Shown in pieces: positions 60,280 through 64,000 of a stretch of 64,000 nucleotides of DNA. Numbering within the stretch: the first letter of the stretch is position 1; every line of letters starts with the position of its first letter. The DNA is from Bacillus nitratireducens (GTDB lineage Bacteria > Bacillota > Bacilli > Bacillales > Bacillaceae_G). A model generated the notes under the pieces. The model had not been told where the DNA came from. It made no database searches and saw only the letters and a list, made by a program, of their open reading frames with translations. The stretch lies in NCBI RefSeq assembly GCF_001884135.1, contig NZ_MAOC01000051.1, forward strand, positions 159,122-223,121, written 5' to 3'. The translations under genes were made by a program, and so were the position numbers.

Positions 60280-61224
60280 ATGAAACGTAAGCTATTTATT
60301 TTATTTACTATTATGCTAGTTGTTCTTTCTATCGTTGGCTGTTCTTCTCAAAAAGAAGAGTCAAAAGCAAAAGAACAACCGAAAACGAAAGTTGTAAAAC
60401 ATGCTAAAGGGGAAGCAACAATTCCAGTTAATCCAAAGAGAATTGTTGACTTATCTGGATCAACAGAGGAATTATTAATCCTTGGACATAAGCCTGTTGG
60501 TACAGCAAACACATATAAAGATAAAATCCAAAATCACTTAACAGAAAAGCTAGACGGAGTAAAAGCAGTCGGCTGGTACTGGGCGCCTAAAGTTGACCTA
60601 GAGGCTGTTACAGCTTTAAAACCAGACTTAATTATTTTAAACAATCGTCAATTGAAAATTTATGATCAACTAGAAAAAGTGGCACCGACAGTTGTTCTAG
60701 AAACAAATCTAGAAGACTGGCGTGGTAAGTTTAAAGAAGTAGGTAAACTATTTGACGAAGAGAAGAAAGCTGACAAATGGATTGCAGATTACGATAAAAA
60801 AGCAGACTCTTTATCAAAAAAAATTAAAGAAAAAACAAAAGATGAAAACTTTATGTTCGTCGCAGTTACACCTCAAAACTTCCGTGTATACGGTAGCTTT
60901 GGATACGGTGACATCATCTTTAATGATTTAAAGCTTCCAGCAACAAAAGGTACAGATTTAAAACAAACGATGGCACAAGTATCACTAGAAGGTCTTGTTG
61001 CATTCCAGCCTGACCAAATGTTTATCGTAAACTTCGGCGGTGAAGCTGATAAAGTGTACGAGGACTATAAAAACAGTGCCGTTTGGAAAGACAATAAAGC
61101 CGTAAAAAGCAATCACGTATACGAAGTATCAAATGAAGTCTTCAATACGAAAGCATTCAATCCAATCGGAAAAGACATGCTAGTTGATGAAATTGCAAAA
61201 GAAATTTTAGCTAAAAATAAATAA
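60280..61224 (+). CDS. Orphan iron-siderophore-binding lipoprotein
   Basis: A 314-residue protein with a lipoprotein signal (SIVGC, C21), a charged linker and a class III binding fold (ATIPVNPKRIVDLSGSTEELLILGHKPVGTANTYK; LEAVTALKPDLIILNNRQ). No permease or ATPase gene is adjacent, so it must share an importer encoded elsewhere, as petrobactin- and bacillibactin-binding proteins of this group do. It is inserted between ruvA and bofC. Ligand unknown. Confidence 0.9.
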   Translation: MKRKLFILFTIMLVVLSIVGCSSQKEESKAKEQPKTKVVKHAKGEATIPVNPKRIVDLSGSTEELLILGHKPVGTANTYKDKIQNHLTEKLDGVKAVGWYWAPKVDLEAVTALKPDLIILNNRQLKIYDQLEKVAPTVVLETNLEDWRGKFKEVGKLFDEEKKADKWIADYDKKADSLSKKIKEKTKDENFMFVAVTPQNFRVYGSFGYGDIIFNDLKLPATKGTDLKQTMAQVSLEGLVAFQPDQMFIVNFGGEADKVYEDYKNSAVWKDNKAVKSNHVYEVSNEVFNTKAFNPIGKDMLVDEIAKEILAKNK

Positions 61225-61259
61225 GAAAAAGCAGCTCATCATGAGCTGCTTTTCTTATT
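61220..61259. terminator. Bidirectional terminator
   Basis: A long near-perfect stem around agcagctcat/atgagctgct with A and T runs on the two sides, between the converging lipoprotein and bofC genes. Confidence 0.92.
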
Positions 61260-61751
61260 ATTTTGCACTGCATACTGCTTCATTTTTTCGATTGTCTTCA
61301 CAAAACCTTCTTTTGATTTTATGCGAATACCACGTTTCAATTTCGCACGCTCATAACTCTCAAGCTTTTTCATATCAATTTGAAAGAAGGAGTGGATCGC
61401 GTTATCACTTTTCGGTACCCCTTTGAAAATTTGTAATATCCCTTCCTCTGAAACACCAAAATACCCGCTCGTTTTCAGTAAAGGAGAAATATCATCAACT
61501 TTCTTTTGTAATACGATTTGCACATCATCACGATCAACAAGTTGCCATTCCTTATATTGCTGCAAAAACTTTTCTAAATCCGCTACTTTTTCTGTCAGTA
61601 TTTCCTCACTTACTTCTCCGTCAACATACATGCGCTCTAATAAAATTGTAACTTGAGGTTCTTTTTCTACTACTTCTGCCCTCACATCGGATCCATAAGC
61701 TAAGCAAAACATCATAACGAAAGCTTGCAATGCAATTAGTATCCATTTCAT
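61239..61751 (-). CDS. bofC: Bypass-of-forespore protein BofC
   Basis: A 170-residue secreted protein: signal peptide (ILIALQAFVMMFCLAYGSDVRA, cleavage near residue 25), then VTILLERMYVDGEVSEEIL, WQLVDRDDVQIVLQKKVDDISPLLKTSGYFGVSEEGILQIF and SFFQIDMKKLESYERAKLKRGI, all typical of BofC. In B. subtilis it sits in the intermembrane space of the sporangium and restrains SpoIVB, the protease that signals SigK activation. Its length and order fit a complete copy. Confidence 0.9.
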   Translation of the reverse strand: MKWILIALQAFVMMFCLAYGSDVRAEVVEKEPQVTILLERMYVDGEVSEEILTEKVADLEKFLQQYKEWQLVDRDDVQIVLQKKVDDISPLLKTSGYFGVSEEGILQIFKGVPKSDNAIHSFFQIDMKKLESYERAKLKRGIRIKSKEGFVKTIEKMKQYAVQNNKKSSS

Positions 61752-61852
61752 TTCCGTTCACCTCTTCTAGGCAAAATCATACTTTCATTTGTAGCTTTTC
61801 CGGAAATGGGGGTTTTATCCATATAAACACTAGTATTAAATTTCTAGGGAAA

Positions 61853-61890
61853 ATAAAAAATGCAGACAAGGGTTTATCCCTCATCTGCAT
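61853..61890 (-). terminator. Minus-strand stem-loop upstream of bofC
   Basis: A stem atgcaga/tctgcat (61860-61866 with 61884-61890), with inner aggg/ccct pairs, followed on the minus strand by six T residues. It follows the small RNA candidate and would stop read-through into bofC. Confidence 0.8.
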
Positions 61891-61911
61891 GTATCATTTA
61901 CTTTTATATAA

Positions 61912-62029
61912 AATGAAAGACGCCTGCAAAGCAGGCGTCTTGATGCGTTTACGGCGAGAAACCAGGCGACCACATTCGCGTGTTTAGCACTTAAGCATAT
62001 CTCTCGTCTTACGTAAATTAGCTCATCGC
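61912..62029 (-). ncRNA. Candidate small structured RNA upstream of bofC
   Basis: A promoter (TTGCGC 62059-62064, TATATT 62036-62041, 17-bp spacer) should start an RNA near 62029. It runs to a perfect 11-bp hairpin aagacgcctgc/gcaggcgtctt (61917-61927 with 61931-61941) with a weak T-tract. Between them the RNA can nest: GATG..TTTACG pairs with CGTAAA..CATC, CGAGA with TCTCG, and GCGA with TCGC around a 6-nt loop. No open frame of interest is inside. I do not recognise the family. Confidence 0.6.
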
Positions 62030-62035
62030 TTTGCT

Positions 62036-62064
62036 AATATAACATTAATAAGATAGAAGCGCAA
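62036..62064 (-). promoter_or_regulatory. SigA-type promoter of the candidate small RNA
   Basis: On the minus strand TTGCGC and TATATT are separated by 17 bp. It is directly upstream of the folded region that ends at 61912. Confidence 0.65.
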
Positions 62065-62194
62065 CATGTTTATAAAAATATTATATTTCCTCTTTCATCC
62101 AAATGAATTATATGTAAATTATAAATTGATAAATGTAATATATATGTTACAATTAATATAACAGCGAAATCATAATTAACAGGAGATGGATATT

Positions 62195-62629
62195 GTGAAA
62201 AAAATTAAGGATGAACGACTCATTCTGCAAACGTTAAAAAACATACGTATTGCCTTTCTTTTTCAATCACTCGGTATAATTGGAATTTTAGGGTATATCG
62301 GATTCACTGAAGGAATGGATCAAATTACAAAATCTCCATTATGGTTATTATTTATGCTTACGAGTATTTTAATTGCTTATTTACAGTTAAGCGTTTCAAT
62401 CGATGTAGAAGAAAGTGAAAAGGATATAAAGTTAACTCCTTATTACAAAATTGTTTTACGTTCTCTTATTGTTGGAATTATTATAGCTATTATTTATATC
62501 ATTTTCAGTCCAGGAAGACCTCTGTTTGAAGCTATCCTTACAGGTAGTATTTTCTTCATATGCTTTTTAACTTCTTATTCCGTTAGTTATTTCATAAAAA
62601 AACGTCGTTTACAAGATGATGATAAATAA
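62195..62629 (+). CDS. Membrane protein with four predicted helices, unknown
   Basis: A 144-residue protein from the GTG at 62195; the in-frame ATG at 62186 overlaps the ribosome site AGGAG itself and is less likely. Hydrophobic segments: IAFLFQSLGIIGILGYIGF, LWLLFMLTSILIAYLQL, IVLRSLIVGIIIAIIYIIF and AILTGSIFFICFLTSYSVSYF, ending in a charged tail (KKRRLQDDDK). I do not recognise the family. Confidence 0.75.
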   Translation: MKKIKDERLILQTLKNIRIAFLFQSLGIIGILGYIGFTEGMDQITKSPLWLLFMLTSILIAYLQLSVSIDVEESEKDIKLTPYYKIVLRSLIVGIIIAIIYIIFSPGRPLFEAILTGSIFFICFLTSYSVSYFIKKRRLQDDDK

Positions 62630-62655
62630 AGAGGAAGGGCTAGCCCTTCCTCTTT
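62628..62655. terminator. Bidirectional terminator
   Basis: A perfect 13-bp stem (62628-62640 with 62643-62655) with a 2-nt centre, between the plus-strand membrane protein gene and coxA. Confidence 0.88.
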
Positions 62656-62662
62656 GATTTTG

Positions 62663-63307
62663 CTATCGCATAGTACCAGTTAAACCGTAACGAATGTCTC
62701 GGAACATATTTGTTATGTCACGATTAAAATCGTTTGTAACTGTGCCGTTACGTAAACGCGTACTCATTGCATCGACACGAGTAAACATGTCATTTCTTAC
62801 AGAAACATATACGTTTCTATTTCCAACTTCATTCGCAACAGCTTGACGAATTTCGTTTGCCATCGCTGTTTCATTCGTCGTTGTATTACGTGGTTTTACC
62901 GCAATCGCTACATCGTTTCCATATACAACTGTAGAAACTCGGTCTACGTTATTCATACGTTTCACACGATTCGTAATTTTCTCCGCAGTTTTACCATCAT
63001 TGTTAATGTATGAATTGTTCATTGTAATATTACGAGTTGGATGCGGATTAGCAATTTGCCCGTTGTAATTTACATCACGGTAATAGTTGTATCCTGTATC
63101 GTTACGACCGTTTCTATATGTTACATAATCTGTATAGCGATCGTTACGCGCTACATTATCACGATACTGGTGTGTATCATTATAAGATGTACGCTCGTAA
63201 TTGTAGTTACGTCCATCCATGGCATTATTATTTTTTGGTGTACCACATGCAGCTAATGCACTGGTAACTAACAAAGAAGCAGCGATAACTTTTACTTTCG
63301 TATTCAA
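62663..63307 (-). CDS. coxA: YhcN/YlaJ family sporulation lipoprotein (CoxA-like)
   Basis: A 214-residue lipoprotein: signal peptide with lipobox ALAAC (C21), an Asn/Tyr/Arg-rich linker to about residue 85, then the YhcN/YlaJ domain (DGKTAEKITNRVKRMNNVDRVSTVVYGNDVAIAVKPRN; EIRQAVANEVGNRNVYVSVRNDMF). In B. subtilis CoxA (YrbB) is a spore cortex protein and lies just after safA, exactly as here. Confidence 0.85.
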   Translation of the reverse strand: MNTKVKVIAASLLVTSALAACGTPKNNNAMDGRNYNYERTSYNDTHQYRDNVARNDRYTDYVTYRNGRNDTGYNYYRDVNYNGQIANPHPTRNITMNNSYINNDGKTAEKITNRVKRMNNVDRVSTVVYGNDVAIAVKPRNTTTNETAMANEIRQAVANEVGNRNVYVSVRNDMFTRVDAMSTRLRNGTVTNDFNRDITNMFRDIRYGLTGTMR

Positions 63308-63459
63308 TACAAAAACCCCCTCTGTTAGAATGAGCTTCTCTTCTGAAAAGCTCCCTCTTATGATGAGTAACAGAGTAGTTTTTTACACTGTTAATATTTC
63401 ACTAGGAATTTTCTAACACTTGATGAAAAAAACTTTATTTTTTTAATTAACATGAATGC

Positions 63460-63492
63460 AAAAAAAGGCGGGAAATAACCCCACCTTTTTTT
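63460..63492 (-). terminator. Terminator of safA
   Basis: A stem aaggcggg with cccacctt (one wobble) with a seven-T run on the minus strand, immediately after the safA stop codon. CoxA therefore likely has its own promoter. Confidence 0.8.
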
Positions 63493-64000
63493 AAACTTCC
63501 TCTTCGTCCTCTTCTTCCGAAACTGGCTCTCCAAATACATTTGGTGGATCTGGTTGATAATACATCGTTCCTGGCTGTGGTGCATATGCTGGCTGAGTTG
63601 GTTGATAATATAATGGATTAGCATATTGCGGTCCACCTGGTTGTGGACTATATAACCTATTTTCTCCTCCGCATCCACAATCTTCTTCACCTTGCACGAG
63701 TGGCGGCATATTATTATCCATTGGCATCATATTCGGATTTGGCATAGAAGTATATTGCGGCGCCATTTGTTGATACGGCATTTGATTGTATGGATTTTGT
63801 TGCTGATACTGCGGATATGGTGGCATCATTGGCTGTTGATACGGCATTTGATATGGCATCATATTCGGCGGTTGATTGTTATCCATTATCGGCATCATGT
63901 TTGGCATTTGATTGTTATCCATTATCGGCATTATATTCGGCATTTGGTTGTTATCCATTATCGGCATCATATTCGGCGGTTGATTGTTATCCATTATCGG
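63491..64000 (-). CDS. safA: Spore coat assembly protein SafA, C-terminal part (cut by window)
   Basis: The frame is open at base 64000, so only the last 169 residues are visible and the N-terminal LysM domain, if present, lies outside. The visible part is Pro/Met/Gln/Asn/Tyr-rich, with four 12-residue repeats of the form MDNNQxPNxMPx, then PYQQPMMPPYPQYQQQ, an EEDCGCGGENR cysteine cluster and an acidic end (SEEEDEEEV). Such a low-complexity tail is typical of SafA, the inner coat organiser. The call rests on composition and on coxA as next gene. Confidence 0.75.
   Translation of the reverse strand, partial: PIMDNNQPPNMMPIMDNNQMPNIMPIMDNNQMPNMMPIMDNNQPPNMMPYQMPYQQPMMPPYPQYQQQNPYNQMPYQQMAPQYTSMPNPNMMPMDNNMPPLVQGEEDCGCGGENRLYSPQPGGPQYANPLYYQPTQPAYAPQPGTMYYQPDPPNVFGEPVSEEEDEEEV
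63851..63994 (-). repeat. 36-bp tandem repeats in safA (four units visible)
   Basis: Units at 63959-63994, 63923-63958, 63887-63922 and 63851-63886 encode MDNNQ[P/M]PN[M/I]MP[I/Y]. The array continues beyond the window, since the last six bases encode Pro-Ile of a preceding unit. Such in-frame repeats often vary in number between strains. Confidence 0.85.

Overview
The window reads as ordinary chromosome of a low-GC, spore-forming Firmicute, most likely the Bacillus cereus group. Gene content and order follow the yrh/yrr/yrv/yrz block and the safA-bofC-ruv-queA-tgt-secDF block of Bacillus subtilis. SpoVB, BofC, CoxA/SafA and an RsfA-type regulator show that it sporulates. Almost all genes lie on the minus strand. 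No prophage, transposase, CRISPR array, rRNA or tRNA gene was seen.

Layout. 1-3.5 kb: an extradiol dioxygenase (catE-like, cut by the window edge) with a DoxX protein, a divergent XRE-cupin regulator, a MaoC-type hydratase and two GNAT acetyltransferases. 3.7-7.0 kb: a siderophore ABC importer (binding lipoprotein, permease, ATPase) behind two Fur boxes, ending in an overlapping ankyrin gene. 7.0-13.8 kb: yrrT-mtnN-mccA-mccB (SAH recycling and reverse transsulfuration), with adhE placed between mccB and yrhC behind two perfect Rex/Fnr-type palindromes. 14-24 kb: yrrS, pbpI, greA, udk, the tRNA wobble-uridine genes trhP2, trhP1 and trmR, then mltG, yrzB, yrrK and ireB. 23.6-31.4 kb: alaS with its T-box, an AI-2E-type permease, small yrz genes and recD2. 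31.5-38.4 kb: a TPR protein, mnmA, its cysteine desulfurase, cymR, rarA, an RsfA-like regulator and tcdA. 38.6-38.9 kb: two tandem 139-bp structured elements. 38.9-46.4 kb: aspS and hisS under one T-box, dtd, rel and apt. 46.5-60.1 kb: recJ, a CDF exporter, secDF, comN, spoVB, yajC, tgt, queA and ruvAB. 60.2-64 kb: a Fur-boxed orphan siderophore-binding lipoprotein, bofC, a probable small RNA gene, a membrane protein, coxA and the 3' end of safA.

How the genes fit together. Several sets share a pathway: TrhP1, TrhP2 and TrmR make mo5U34; MnmA and its cysteine desulfurase make s2U34; TcdA makes cyclic t6A; QueA and Tgt make queuosine; and AlaS, HisS, AspS and Dtd charge or proofread tRNA. CymR, known in B. 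subtilis to repress the mcc operon, lies in the same window as its likely target. RuvAB, YrrK, RecJ, RecD2 and RarA make this a DNA-repair-rich region.

The least explained signals are non-coding: the tandem elements at 38.6-38.9 kb, whose differing bases largely preserve pairing; a promoter-structure-terminator unit at 61.9-62.07 kb; hairpins overlapping expression signals of pbpI, greA and recJ; and a possible two-codon specifier in the hisS-aspS T-box. I found no convincing new multi-gene system.
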